Positions 34,636 to 44,165 of a stretch of 64,000 bases of DNA are shown here, in pieces; position 1 is the first letter of the stretch; every line of letters begins with the position of its first letter. The stretch spans positions 62,001 to 126,000 of the forward strand of contig JASCOV010000002.1 of the NCBI GenBank assembly GCA_029960045.1, given 5' to 3'. The translations under genes and the position numbers were made by a program. The notes beneath the pieces were generated by a model. That model did no database searches. It was given only the letters and a program-made list of their open reading frames with translations, and had not been told where the DNA came from. Origin of the DNA: Flavobacteriaceae bacterium PS02293 (GTDB taxonomy: Bacteria > Bacteroidota > Bacteroidia > Flavobacteriales > Weeksellaceae).

Positions 34636-35130
34636 ATGATCATCAAGGCAACAGAAAAAGATATAGCAAAAATTCAAAATCTTGCAAAAGAATCCTGGAA
34701 TTCAGCTTATGCCAATATTTTGGAACAGAAGCAAATTGATTATATGTTAGACTTAATGTATTCCGAATCAACTTTGAAAGCCCACTTCGGAAATTCAAAT
34801 TATCAATATTATTTAGTTCAAGAAGATGAGGTTTTCTTAGGTTTCATTGGTTTTGAGTTTCATAATGAGCCTGACACAACAAAACTTCATCGTATTTATT
34901 TTCTGAAAGAAGCACAAGGAAAAGGTCTTGGAAAAAAAGCCTTGGAATTTGTGAAAACTGAAACGGAAAAATCTGGTGACAAAAGACTGACTTTAACCGT
35001 CAATAAAAACAACAACGCCAAAAGTTTCTATGAATCGCAAGATTTCAAAGTTTATGATGAAGCTATTTTTGACATCGGAAACGGCTATGTGATGGATGAT
35101 TATCTGATGGAATTCTTCTTCGGTAAATAA
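34636..35130 (+). CDS. GNAT family N-acetyltransferase
   Basis: A 164-residue GNAT acetyltransferase with motif A segment HRIYFLKEAQGKGLGKKALEFV (acetyl-CoA pyrophosphate loop QGKGLG) and motif B LTVNKNNNAKSFYESQDF. It is similar to the RimI/WecD-type group, but the substrate is unknown. It follows recO by 47 bases, with a TA-rich spacer. A weak terminator hairpin follows at 35136-35168. Confidence 0.85.
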   Translation: MIIKATEKDIAKIQNLAKESWNSAYANILEQKQIDYMLDLMYSESTLKAHFGNSNYQYYLVQEDEVFLGFIGFEFHNEPDTTKLHRIYFLKEAQGKGLGKKALEFVKTETEKSGDKRLTLTVNKNNNAKSFYESQDFKVYDEAIFDIGNGYVMDDYLMEFFFGK

Positions 35131-35135
35131 TTTAC

Positions 35136-35168
35136 AAAGGCATTTTTGAACTTCACTGATGCTTTTTT
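35136..35168 (+). terminator. weak terminator after the GNAT gene
   Basis: The stem AAAGGCAT/ATGCTTTT has one G-T pair and a 15-base loop, then a T-run. Confidence 0.5.
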
Positions 35169-35441
35169 GTAATTGATTTTTTTTGCGATTTAGTATCTGA
35201 AAATGAATTAATAATGAACAACTTTCAAACTTCAAATTCCAATGATTAAAGCAATACTTGGTCTAATATTCCTTAATCCTGATTTTAAGTTCATTAATGA
35301 AATTAGAAATGTCCCTAAAATCAATTTAACAAAGCAATGTTATCACGATATTAATTCTCATTGAAACTTAGCTGAACAATTCCTTAATAATTATTAATAA
35401 ACGGATAATGATTCATTAAAGTTACATTTCAATTATAATTT

Positions 35442-35449
35442 TAGATTTG
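35442..35449 (+). promoter_or_regulatory. -7 box for a candidate small RNA
   Basis: TAGATTTG matches TAnnTTTG. No TTG is present 17-23 bases upstream, so it is only half a promoter. The gap 35131-35553 otherwise shows no gene. Confidence 0.4.
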
Positions 35450-35454
35450 TCGCA

Positions 35455-35545
35455 GAACGAAATCAAGCAAAACGCCTGAAAGTAAATTTTTCTTCATAAA
35501 CTATTTTAAATTTAAGAAGTCTGTTATTTATAGCGGACTTTTTTA
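35455..35545 (+). ncRNA. candidate small RNA between the GNAT gene and recG
   Basis: A possible transcript of about 90 bases from the -7 box at 35442 to a plus-strand terminator: stem AAGTCTG/CGGACTT (35517-35523 with 35534-35540) plus T5. It contains no ATG and no open frame. The convergent recG gene ends at 35554. It could also be a spurious pair of signals. Confidence 0.3.
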
Positions 35546-35553
35546 GTTTATGA

Positions 35554-37641
35554 CTAGCTAATCTGCGACCACTTATTCTTCCCCTTATATTGCTTGATGT
35601 AATATTGCTTCATTATTTGATTGTCAGGATGTGTGAGAAGCGCATCTTGTTCCAATATCTTTTCCACAGAAAGTTTTGAAGCTTTGATGATGGCAGAATC
35701 TTCTATCAGACTCAACTTTTTGAAATCTACAACACCACTTTGCTGAGTTCCGAGAATGTCGCCAGGACCACGCAATTCCATATCCACTTCTGATATCTTG
35801 AAACCGTCATTTGTCGCAACCATTGTTTTGATTCTCGTCCGGCTTTCTTTGCTCATTTTGTCGCCAGTCATCAGGATGCAATAGCTTTGTTCCGCACCTC
35901 TACCAACACGTCCCCGCAACTGATGAAGCTGTGATAACCCAAATCTCTCAGAACTTTCAATCACCATTACAGAAGCATTTGGAACATTCACGCCAACTTC
36001 GATTACGGTTGTGGCGACCATAATTTGTGCTTGTCCCGAAGCGAAATATTGCATATTAGCATCTTTTTCCGCAGGTTTCATTCTACCGTGAACCATCGTG
36101 ACATTGTAGCTTTTGAAGAAGTTCATTACGCTTTCCAAACCTTCCATTAGATTTTTATAATCCAAAGTTTCAGATTCTTCGATGAGCGGATAAACGAAGT
36201 AGATTTGTCGGCCTTTCTCAATCTCTTCTCGGCAGAAATTGTAAACCGAAAGTCGGTCTTTTTCCCGTCGGTGAGCGGTAATGATTGGTTTTCTTCCGAC
36301 TGGCATTTCATCAATTACAGAAACATCCAAATCTGAATAAAAACTCATCGCCAAAGTCCGTGGAATCGGCGTTGCGGTCATTACCAAAATGTGTGGCGGA
36401 ATGTTATTTTTTGCCCAAAGTTTTGCACGTTGAGCCACTCCAAACCTATGCTGTTCATCAATAATTGCCAAACCAAGTTTCTGGAATTTTACCTTGTCTT
36501 CCAAAAGTGCGTGTGTTCCAATCAGGATAGAAAGTTGCCCGTTTTCCAATTCCTCGTGAATGATTTTTCTTTCCGCAGTTTTGGAAGAACCTGTCAAAAG
36601 TCGGATGTTGATGTTCGTATTTTGAAGTAATTCATTGATGGAATTAAAATGTTGTTGCGCCAAGATTTCTGTCGGAGCCATCAAGCAAGATTGGAAACCG
36701 TTGTCCATCGCAATCAGCATTGTTAAAAGAGCAACCATCGTTTTTCCTGAACCAACGTCGCCTTGTAGCAATCGGTTCATTTGGGTTGAACGTTTCATAT
36801 CAATTCTGATTTCTTTCAGAACCCGTTTTTGCGCATTCGTAAGTTCAAACGGAAGGTTGTTTTCATAGAAATTCGTGAAATATTCGCCGACAATTGGGAA
36901 CGGATTTCCGAATGATTTTGTTTTCTGATGAAGTTTTTTCAATCCATAGCCGAGTTGGAAAAAGAAAGCTTCTTCAAACTTTAATCTTCTGTTTGCTTCA
37001 TCAAATTGTTTTAAATCTTTAGGAAAATGAATGAAATAATAGGAACTAAGTCTTCCAATCAACTTCATTGATTTCATCAAATAATCAGGCAGGTTTTCCT
37101 GAATTAAATTGGGTAATTCTTTCAGAAGATTGAAAATAACGGTTTGAAATAATTTATTCGTAATTCCGCGTTTGGTCAGTTTTTCACTTCCAGGATAAAC
37201 TGGGAGAAGCGTTCCTTGCAAAGCTTTTTTCTCATCCACCTCAATTTCCGGATGTGGCATCGAAAAGTTTCCATTAAAGAAATTAACTTTTCCAAAAATG
37301 AAAATTTCCTGATTCAAAGGAATTGCGTCTTTCATCCAATTCGTATATCGGAACCAGACCAAATCCATCGTTCTGGTCTCGTCACGGAATTTAGCAGACA
37401 ATCGTTTTCCTTTTTCATAAACCACTTCCTGAATATCTGTAATCTTTCCTTTCAGCTGAATGTCTGCTTCAGAGTCTTTGGCGATATTTCCAATTTTGTG
37501 GATTTTACTTTTATCGATGTACCGGATTGGATAAAATGTGAGCAAATCTTCCACGGTCGAAATCCCCAACACGTTTCTGATGAGTTTTGCGCGTTCGGTG
37601 CCGATGCCTTTGAGAAATTCTATTGAAGTTTCTAATGTCAA
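35554..37641 (-). CDS. recG: ATP-dependent DNA helicase RecG
   Basis: RecG is a superfamily 2 helicase that reverses stalled forks and branch-migrates Holliday junctions. The 695-residue protein has an N-terminal wedge/OB domain (residues about 1-170), then Walker A GDVGSGKT, DEQHRFG (the DExH box), TATPIPRT, and motifs V and VI (VATTVIEVGVNVPNA and QLRGRVGRG). The C-terminus has MELRGPGDILGTQQSG. The start MTLETSIEFLKGIG is the only suitable one. It is followed on the minus strand by no clear terminator. Confidence 0.97.
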   Translation of the reverse strand: MTLETSIEFLKGIGTERAKLIRNVLGISTVEDLLTFYPIRYIDKSKIHKIGNIAKDSEADIQLKGKITDIQEVVYEKGKRLSAKFRDETRTMDLVWFRYTNWMKDAIPLNQEIFIFGKVNFFNGNFSMPHPEIEVDEKKALQGTLLPVYPGSEKLTKRGITNKLFQTVIFNLLKELPNLIQENLPDYLMKSMKLIGRLSSYYFIHFPKDLKQFDEANRRLKFEEAFFFQLGYGLKKLHQKTKSFGNPFPIVGEYFTNFYENNLPFELTNAQKRVLKEIRIDMKRSTQMNRLLQGDVGSGKTMVALLTMLIAMDNGFQSCLMAPTEILAQQHFNSINELLQNTNINIRLLTGSSKTAERKIIHEELENGQLSILIGTHALLEDKVKFQKLGLAIIDEQHRFGVAQRAKLWAKNNIPPHILVMTATPIPRTLAMSFYSDLDVSVIDEMPVGRKPIITAHRREKDRLSVYNFCREEIEKGRQIYFVYPLIEESETLDYKNLMEGLESVMNFFKSYNVTMVHGRMKPAEKDANMQYFASGQAQIMVATTVIEVGVNVPNASVMVIESSERFGLSQLHQLRGRVGRGAEQSYCILMTGDKMSKESRTRIKTMVATNDGFKISEVDMELRGPGDILGTQQSGVVDFKKLSLIEDSAIIKASKLSVEKILEQDALLTHPDNQIMKQYYIKQYKGKNKWSQIS

Positions 37642-37757
37642 GAAAGGAAAATTTGTTCCGACGAATTTCGGGAAATTTTATGAATTTACTTTAATGAAAT
37701 AAATAATCTCAATGTAGTAAGCTAACATCTGAATTCTAATATCTCACGTCTAAATAA

Positions 37758-38291
37758 TTATTCCTTAATCTTCGATCTGAATTTCTTCTGATAACCTTCC
37801 CATTCCTGTCGGGATTTGATGGTTTTGTACTCATCGGTGGCAATCATCGTGAAGTAAGGTTCTACTTCTTTCGCTTTTAGAAACCCGGAAAGACTTGTGA
37901 TAGGATTAGAACTCTCATCAAGGAAAACCATCGTCGGAATCATATTGATGTTCATATATTTTGTGAACTGATGAAGGGTGTTTTTATTTTTTTTGCTTTT
38001 GTAATCTGGATTTGAAAAAGAGTGTCCAGCATAGTGAACAGTCTCATTGCCATCACTTTCAAATTTCACAGCATAAAAACTTCCATTAATTATTTTAGCA
38101 ATTTCCGGATGGTTGTAGGTTTGCTTTTCCATCTCTCTGCAAGGTGCACACCAGTCTGCATAGAAATCTATCAGGATTTTTTTAGGTTCTTTTTTCTGCG
38201 CTTCCATTGCCTGTGCAAGCGTCATCCAATGGACTTGGGCAATGCCGAAGAATCCCGTTGCTATAAGAAATATTAGTATTAGTTTTTTCAT
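37758..38291 (-). CDS. thioredoxin-fold protein, periplasmic
   Basis: A 177-residue protein with a signal peptide (residues 1-18, ending GIAQ) and a thioredoxin_7/DsbD-gamma-like domain. The redox motif is ADWCAPCREM (Cys48-Ala-Pro-Cys51), and the cis-Pro segment is NMIPTMVFLD. It probably passes electrons to periplasmic disulfides or repairs misfolded proteins; the partner is not adjacent. It is a single gene 116 bases after recG, reading in the same direction. The repeat-like phrase CTAATATCTCACGTCTAAAT lies between them. Confidence 0.83.
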   Translation of the reverse strand: MKKLILIFLIATGFFGIAQVHWMTLAQAMEAQKKEPKKILIDFYADWCAPCREMEKQTYNHPEIAKIINGSFYAVKFESDGNETVHYAGHSFSNPDYKSKKNKNTLHQFTKYMNINMIPTMVFLDESSNPITSLSGFLKAKEVEPYFTMIATDEYKTIKSRQEWEGYQKKFRSKIKE

Positions 38292-38352
38292 TTGTGTGTT
38301 TTTATATTTTTAAATTACATTCCCATAATCTTAGACGTTTGAATTAACCATT

Positions 38353-39864
38353 TTACTTTACTCCTTGCATTAATTTTTTTACGAATGGCGAGATTAAAAT
38401 TAATACGATTCCTGCAATTAGCGCATATAATCCCAATTGTTTATATCCATCGGTGTAAGTGATGAGTGCATCATAATTTGTAGCTCCTGCTTTTACTTTT
38501 GCCATTCCTGCTCCAATTTGTCCTGCAACGTATTGCCCGTAAGCAGATGCCAGAAACCACATTCCCATCATCATTCCCTGAAGTTTGTCTGTGGAGAGTT
38601 TTGTCATAATAGATAATCCGATTGGCGACAAACACATCTCTCCCAAAGTGATGACGAAAAGCGCCAATGTGAAAATGTTTAGAGACGTAATTCCCTGAAG
38701 GTTTGCAAAGAATTTGGTTGCGAAAATCACATAATAGCCTAATCCAAGAAAGATGAAACCAAGTCCAAATTTGATGATTGTATTGGGTTCCAGTTTCATT
38801 TTATTTAACCAAATCCAAATCAATCCTATAGGAACAGCAACTAATAGAATGAAAAATGCACCTCCAGAATTATTAATACCATTTGGGTCTAAACCTAATA
38901 AATCATTATTGAGGTTTTTTGCTGCAAAAATGCTTAGCGAGCCTCCGGATTGTTCATAGATTCCCCAGAATATGATAGAAAATATGATGAAAACTAATGC
39001 TGCCCAAAGCTTGTTTCTTTCTACAGAACTTACTTTTGTCATTTCATAAAATAAATAAAGCAATGTCAATGGTCCTACAACCCACATAAAATAATCTGTG
39101 TATTGTGGAACGGAAACCATTATCATAATCAGTGGAACAAAAACTAATGACAAAATGTAAACGCTGTATTCATTCCATTTTGCTAATGGTGAAAAAGTGC
39201 CGTCTTGATTTAGTTTCTGAGGTTGAAGACCGATTGGCCCCAAACTTCTTTGAGTGAAAATAAAATTGACCAAACTAATGACCATTACAATTGCAGCTAA
39301 ACCGAAAGCAACGTTCCATCTTTTATGTTCAGGGATTAATCTTGATAGCATTTCGCCCTTTCCGATGGCAATACAAAGATAACCTCCTAAAAGCGCTCCC
39401 AGATTGATTCCGGCATAAAAAAGGGAAAATCCTGCGTCTGTTCTCGTGTCATTTGATTTGTAAAGTTTTCCAACCATTGTGGAAATATTCGGTTTGAAAA
39501 AACCTGTTCCAACAACTGTGAATGCAATTCCTAAAAAGAAATAATCGTGTGGATTGGTCGCCAGAATCAGACTTCCAATAATCATCAGAATTCCTCCCCA
39601 AAAAAGAGATTTTCTGAATCCTAAAATTTTATCGGCAAATAAACCGCCAACAAAAGTAAAAGCGTAAACAAATGCCTGCGTCGCTCCATATTGTAAATTA
39701 GCCTGCTCATCATCGAATTTAAGTTGTGAAATCATAAAGAAAACGAGCATTCCGCGCATTCCATAGAAGCAGAATCGTTCCCACATTTCGGAGAAAAAGA
39801 GTGACCAGATTTGTTTAGGGTATTTTCCTTTAAAATTTTGTATTTCTTCGAGGGTAAGATTCAT
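38353..39864 (-). CDS. POT family di/tripeptide transporter (first)
   Basis: A proton-coupled oligopeptide transporter of the PTR2/NRT1 family. At 503 residues with twelve or more TM helices it is a standard bacterial POT. The ExxERFxYYG signature reads EMWERFCFYG (26-35), and the PTR2 second signature region is FSLFYAGINLGALLGG. The Glu pair (E26, E29) is the proton site. It takes up di- and tripeptides into the cytoplasm. Two more POT genes follow upstream on the same strand (39946 and 42377). A terminator lies between it and the next. Confidence 0.93.
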   Translation of the reverse strand: MNLTLEEIQNFKGKYPKQIWSLFFSEMWERFCFYGMRGMLVFFMISQLKFDDEQANLQYGATQAFVYAFTFVGGLFADKILGFRKSLFWGGILMIIGSLILATNPHDYFFLGIAFTVVGTGFFKPNISTMVGKLYKSNDTRTDAGFSLFYAGINLGALLGGYLCIAIGKGEMLSRLIPEHKRWNVAFGLAAIVMVISLVNFIFTQRSLGPIGLQPQKLNQDGTFSPLAKWNEYSVYILSLVFVPLIMIMVSVPQYTDYFMWVVGPLTLLYLFYEMTKVSSVERNKLWAALVFIIFSIIFWGIYEQSGGSLSIFAAKNLNNDLLGLDPNGINNSGGAFFILLVAVPIGLIWIWLNKMKLEPNTIIKFGLGFIFLGLGYYVIFATKFFANLQGITSLNIFTLALFVITLGEMCLSPIGLSIMTKLSTDKLQGMMMGMWFLASAYGQYVAGQIGAGMAKVKAGATNYDALITYTDGYKQLGLYALIAGIVLILISPFVKKLMQGVK

Positions 39865-39894
39865 TTTATGATTTTTTTGACATACGAATGTAGC

Positions 39895-39922
39895 AAAAAA
39901 CCACCGAATATTCGGTGGTTTT
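39895..39922 (-). terminator. terminator between two POT genes
   Basis: A perfect palindrome AACCACCGAATATTCGGTGG with extra A-T pairs. On the minus strand it is followed by six T, ending the POT gene at 39946. Confidence 0.9.
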
Positions 39923-39945
39923 GTAATTATTATGTTTGTCAGATT

Positions 39946-41664
39946 TTAACTCAATCCGTGCATCATTTTCTTTAATCTCGGAGATAGAATTGCCAAAATC
40001 ACAGCTGCGATTCCACAAAGCACCACGAATACCATAAAGAACTCAAACAAATTATGAATCTCAACACCTGCAAAAGTCGTATTGGCGATTGGTAATTGTT
40101 CTTTTTCGAACAAGGCAACTTGCTCAGGCGTCAAGGTTACTTTTTTGTCCAAAACGTCCTGAAGGTTTACACCCAATTTTTCAGCTTTTACAAATTTGTC
40201 ACCTGTTGCAGGAATGATTGCTCCTAATGAACCAGCTAATGCGTAACCAGCGGCATTAGAAATAAAGAATACACCATATAATAAAGATGCGAATCTTTTA
40301 GGTGCCAATTTTCCAACTAAAGATAATCCAATTGGTGACAAGCAAAGTTCTCCCATTGTTTGGATTAGATACAATAGCATCAACCATTTGATAGCCAATA
40401 ATCCTGTGTTTCCAAGGTCTTTTACGTTGTAAGCGATGATGAAATATGATAAAGCAATCAATGCTAAACCAATTGCCTGTTTCATTGGAGAAACTGGCTC
40501 TTTTCCTTGCGCTCTCAATTTGTCCCAAAGCAAACTGAATGGTAAAGCCAAAGCCACAACGAATAATCCGTTGAATATTTGTACCATTGATGGCGGCATA
40601 TTCCAGCCGAAAATATTTCTGTCCGTTTGATTATCAGCAATGAAAGTTAATGATGAACCAGCCTGTTCAAAAGCTGCCCAGAAGAAAATAATAAAGAAAG
40701 AAACGATATAGATAACCCAGATTCTTTGTCTTTCCACCTTATTCTCAGCAGAACTCATAATCAAGAATGCCAATGAAATTCCAGCTGCATAGATGAATGG
40801 ATAAATTAATCCTTTGATCAATTGTCCCATTCCAACAGAACTGAAACCAATTTCACTCACCAAAATATATCTGAATACAAAGAAAAGCGCTACAAATAAC
40901 AACGCTGCGATTCCCATATTTTGTCCAGAGAATTTAGCCGTTTGCGTTTCACCTTCTTCAAAATCTTCTGCTGTATTATGTTTTGGTAACCCACCAATTG
41001 GTCGGCCTTCCGGCGTTACAACATATTTATTTTTTAGGATAAAGAAAGTTACTGTTCCTACCAACATTGCGATAGAAGCTGCCAAGAATCCCCATTTGAA
41101 AGCGAAAATATCTCTCACACCTCCAGCATCTTTCACATCACCTAAATATGGACAAATGAACTGACCCAAGAACGCTCCGATGTTGATTCCCATATAGAAA
41201 ATCGTAAAAGCAGAATCCAGTTTAGATTTCTCTTGTTTTGGATAAAGACTTCCCACCATCGATGAAATATTCGGTTTGAAGAATCCATTTCCGAAGATGA
41301 TTACGAAAAGGGCAAACCACATCAATCCTTTTGCACCGCCCAGATTCGTAGAAAATGTAGAGGCACTGAAGAACAAAAGCAATTGTCCAATCGCCATCAA
41401 ACTTCCGCCCACTAAAATTGCATTTCTGTTTCCGATGTATTTATCAGCGATGAAACCACCCAAAAGTGGTGTCAAATAACACAAAGCCAAAAAGCCACCA
41501 TAAATAATTGCTGCATCAGCTTCTTTAATAAGGAGAGAGTTTACCATAAAGAGCGTCAACAATGCCCTCATTCCGTAAAAATTAAAACGCTCCCACATTT
41601 CGGTGCCGAATAATACCCAAAGACCTTTCGGGTGCTTTTGTTTAGCTTGTACTGCTGTATCCAT
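39946..41664 (-). CDS. POT family di/tripeptide transporter (second)
   Basis: A 572-residue POT homologue with GTEMWERFNFYGMRALL for the signature, FTIFYMGINIGAFLGQ for the second motif and GELCLSPIGLSLV near the end. It is longer than the first, with an extra loop between the last helices (KLGVNLQDVLDKKVTLTPEQ). Two POT copies so close and a third at 42377 suggest specialisation for different peptides. A CAAATATA block at 41695-41702 gives TATATTTG on the minus strand, a probable -7 box. Confidence 0.93.
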   Translation of the reverse strand: MDTAVQAKQKHPKGLWVLFGTEMWERFNFYGMRALLTLFMVNSLLIKEADAAIIYGGFLALCYLTPLLGGFIADKYIGNRNAILVGGSLMAIGQLLLFFSASTFSTNLGGAKGLMWFALFVIIFGNGFFKPNISSMVGSLYPKQEKSKLDSAFTIFYMGINIGAFLGQFICPYLGDVKDAGGVRDIFAFKWGFLAASIAMLVGTVTFFILKNKYVVTPEGRPIGGLPKHNTAEDFEEGETQTAKFSGQNMGIAALLFVALFFVFRYILVSEIGFSSVGMGQLIKGLIYPFIYAAGISLAFLIMSSAENKVERQRIWVIYIVSFFIIFFWAAFEQAGSSLTFIADNQTDRNIFGWNMPPSMVQIFNGLFVVALALPFSLLWDKLRAQGKEPVSPMKQAIGLALIALSYFIIAYNVKDLGNTGLLAIKWLMLLYLIQTMGELCLSPIGLSLVGKLAPKRFASLLYGVFFISNAAGYALAGSLGAIIPATGDKFVKAEKLGVNLQDVLDKKVTLTPEQVALFEKEQLPIANTTFAGVEIHNLFEFFMVFVVLCGIAAVILAILSPRLKKMMHGLS

Positions 41665-41772
41665 TTTTTAATTGTTAAATTTTCTTAAAGGTAACAAATA
41701 TAGTTTTTTTTCATAAACGGGAAAGCTAAATTGCAGACGATTAACACAATTGCACCCTATAATCCCAAAATT

Positions 41773-42255
41773 ATGGAAATCAGAAAATCAAATCCGGAAG
41801 ATATCAATGAAATAATGGACTCTATTGAAACAGCAAGACAGTTGATGCGGGAAAGTGGAAACCTAATCCAATGGACAAACGGTTACCCTTCTCGAGAATT
41901 GATGTTAGAAAGTATAAAGAACGAATTTAATTTTTTGATTTTTGAAAATGAAGAAGTCGTTGCCACTTTCGATTTCATTATTGGAGACGACCCAAATTAT
42001 TCAGTGATTGAAAACGGAGCTTGGTTAAATGACGAAAAATATGTTGTCATCCACAGATTGGCATCCAACGGAAAAGCACGAGGCGTCGCAAAATTCTGCT
42101 TCGAGTGGTGTTTTTCCCAATTCCCAAACATCAGAATCGATACGCACGAAACCAATATTCCAATGCAAAAAGTTTTGGAAAAACTCGGTTACGAAAAATG
42201 TGGAATCATCTATGTTGCTGATGGAACGCCGAGGTTGGCTTTTCAGAAAATTTAG
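41773..42255 (+). CDS. GNAT family N-acetyltransferase
   Basis: A 160-residue acetyltransferase divergent from the POT gene. The start at 41773 (MEIRKSNPEDINEIMDSI) is preferred over an in-frame ATG at 41731 because the GNAT fold begins there. Motif A is degenerate (HRLASNGKARGVAKFC) but the IRIDTHETNIPMQKVLEKLGYEKCGIIYV segment is typical of motif B. The substrate is unknown. It lies between two POT genes in the opposite direction, so it is not in their operon. A repeat follows at 42266. Confidence 0.78.
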   Translation: MEIRKSNPEDINEIMDSIETARQLMRESGNLIQWTNGYPSRELMLESIKNEFNFLIFENEEVVATFDFIIGDDPNYSVIENGAWLNDEKYVVIHRLASNGKARGVAKFCFEWCFSQFPNIRIDTHETNIPMQKVLEKLGYEKCGIIYVADGTPRLAFQKI

Positions 42256-42265
42256 TTTAATAATT

Positions 42266-42357
42266 ATTTGGGCAGCTATTTCCGCCTTCCACTCCCGCTA
42301 TTTTTTGCCATCGCTTTTCCAGCCACAAAAAATGAGCTCCGTTCAAGTCGGGCTGCT
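42266..42357. repeat. interspersed element, GGGCAGCT type, copy 3
   Basis: The block begins TTGGGCAGCTATTTCCGCC; bases 42270-42290 are identical to the reverse complement of 9031-9051. It ends AAGTCGGGCTGC, like the copy at 4745. It separates the GNAT stop from the POT gene stop (42377), two convergent genes. Confidence 0.75.
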
Positions 42358-42376
42358 ACAATTCGATGTTTAAATA

Positions 42377-44053
42377 TTAATCCACACCATTCTCCTTCAT
42401 CACCTTATTCAAAAATTTCAACATAAAAATTCCTAAAACAAAAGCGAAAATCAGCAAAGCAAAGTTCACAAGGAAGTAATATTCTTTGTTTTCGTAATTG
42501 TACCAAGTGCTTGCAAGAATTCCGGAAAGCTTGTTCCCAACTGAATTAGCGAGGAAAAATCCACCCATCATCAAGGCTGTCAATCTCGCTGGAGATAATT
42601 TTGAAACCACAGATAATCCCATTGGCGAAAGACAAAGTTCCCCAATTGTTACAACGCCATAACTTGCAACCAACCAAAGCGGCGAAACTTTCACAGCGCC
42701 ATTATTTCCGGCAAACACAGCGCCTACCATCACAAGACAAGATAATGCTGTAATGAAAAGTCCAATCATAATTTTTGTAGGCGTCGTTGGTTCTTTTCCT
42801 CGTTTTCGGAATAATGCCCAGAATCCGACTATTACAGGCGTGAGAACAATTACCCAAAACGGGTTCACCGATTGGAAAAGTTCAGTATTGAAAAGGTAAA
42901 CTTCCTGCTTAGGATTTGTAGCTAATTGAGCGCGTTCTTCTGGATTAATGTTTTTAAAATAAACATCTTTTCCAGAAACTTTGATAGTCTCGCCAGCTTC
43001 ATTTTTCTGAGAACGGAATTGGTCATCATAAACTGCAACTTCTTTGTCTTCAAAGGATTTTCCGGTCGTTCCATCTTTTCCGTCGAGCATATAAATGCCA
43101 CGCATTGGTTCTACTAATTTTTCAGGAATACTTCGGTCGGTGTAGTAATTTGCCCAACGCGTCAAGGCTGTTCCGTTCTGTTTGAAAATCGCCCAGAAAA
43201 ACATACAAACCAAGAATATCATTAGCAACGCCCCAATCGACCTTTTCTCATCCTGATGCGCTTTGAAGTAAAGCGAAACGTAAAAATAAATCACGGGAAC
43301 ACACGCAAAAATAAATGCGTCCGTACTATCGCTTCCAAAAATATTTCCAGGAATAATCCAGCCGATTGCGCCCACAACTAATGCTGGTAAAAATACTTTC
43401 AATAGAACATCAGAAATCTTGCTGTCGCCTTCTTTCGCTGCTTTCATTTCGCAAGCGTGACGGATATGTTTCAATCCAAAACTGAAAATCACTAAGCCAA
43501 TCAACATCCCAACGCCAGCCGCGATGAATGCCTCACCCCAGCCAAAACGGTTTCGCATATAAGCCGCAATTATGTTGCAAATAAACGCCCCAATATTGAT
43601 TCCCATATAGAAAATATTGTAGCCCGTATCTTTGTTCTTTTTATATGGTTCTTCTGAGTAGAGATTCCCCAAAATCGTGGAAATCGTCGGTTTGAAAAAA
43701 CCATTTCCGATGATAATTAATCCTAAAGAACTATAGAATAATGGCAACTCTTTGAAAAGTCCCAATCCAATATATCCTGCAGCCATCAATATTCCGCCGA
43801 GATAAATAGATTTTATATAACCAAAAAGCCTTTCTGCAAGAAAACCACCAAGAAACGGTGTCAAATAAGTCAGCGCAATATAAGTTCCGAAAACATCATC
43901 TGCCATTTTATCTGGCAATCCAAGTCCGCCTTTGTCACCGTTCGGTTCTATGACATAAAGGACAAAAATCCCTAAAATCAAATAATAACCAAAACGTTCC
44001 CACATTTCTGTGAAAAATAAATAAGGTAGGCCTTTAGGATGTTTAGTTTTCAT
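42377..44053 (-). CDS. POT family di/tripeptide transporter (third)
   Basis: A 558-residue POT protein. The signature reads FTEMWERFGYYLILG; the second motif is YNIFYMGINIGAFICN, and GELCLSPMGLSVV is near the end. A loop in the middle (DDQFRSQKNEAGETIKVSGKDVYF) is longer than in the other two. The start MKTKHPKGLPYLFF fits the family. Its stop is 20 bases from the repeat at 42266-42357. With the DPP IV gene behind it, it belongs to a group for peptide use. Confidence 0.93.
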   Translation of the reverse strand: MKTKHPKGLPYLFFTEMWERFGYYLILGIFVLYVIEPNGDKGGLGLPDKMADDVFGTYIALTYLTPFLGGFLAERLFGYIKSIYLGGILMAAGYIGLGLFKELPLFYSSLGLIIIGNGFFKPTISTILGNLYSEEPYKKNKDTGYNIFYMGINIGAFICNIIAAYMRNRFGWGEAFIAAGVGMLIGLVIFSFGLKHIRHACEMKAAKEGDSKISDVLLKVFLPALVVGAIGWIIPGNIFGSDSTDAFIFACVPVIYFYVSLYFKAHQDEKRSIGALLMIFLVCMFFWAIFKQNGTALTRWANYYTDRSIPEKLVEPMRGIYMLDGKDGTTGKSFEDKEVAVYDDQFRSQKNEAGETIKVSGKDVYFKNINPEERAQLATNPKQEVYLFNTELFQSVNPFWVIVLTPVIVGFWALFRKRGKEPTTPTKIMIGLFITALSCLVMVGAVFAGNNGAVKVSPLWLVASYGVVTIGELCLSPMGLSVVSKLSPARLTALMMGGFFLANSVGNKLSGILASTWYNYENKEYYFLVNFALLIFAFVLGIFMLKFLNKVMKENGVD

Positions 44054-44106
44054 AGTTTTATTTTCTTGAATCGTAAAAATAGGATTTTAAATTGAATTTT
44101 AGTTTT

Positions 44107-44143
44107 ATAAAAAATCCTTTCAAAACTAGTTTGAAAGGATTTA
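44107..44143 (-). terminator. terminator of the DPP IV gene
   Basis: A 13-bp stem AAATCCTTTCAAA/TTTGAAAGGATTT (44112-44124, 44130-44142). On the minus strand it is followed by six T. Confidence 0.9.
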
Positions 44144-44165
44144 ATAATTTTAATCGAATTGGATA

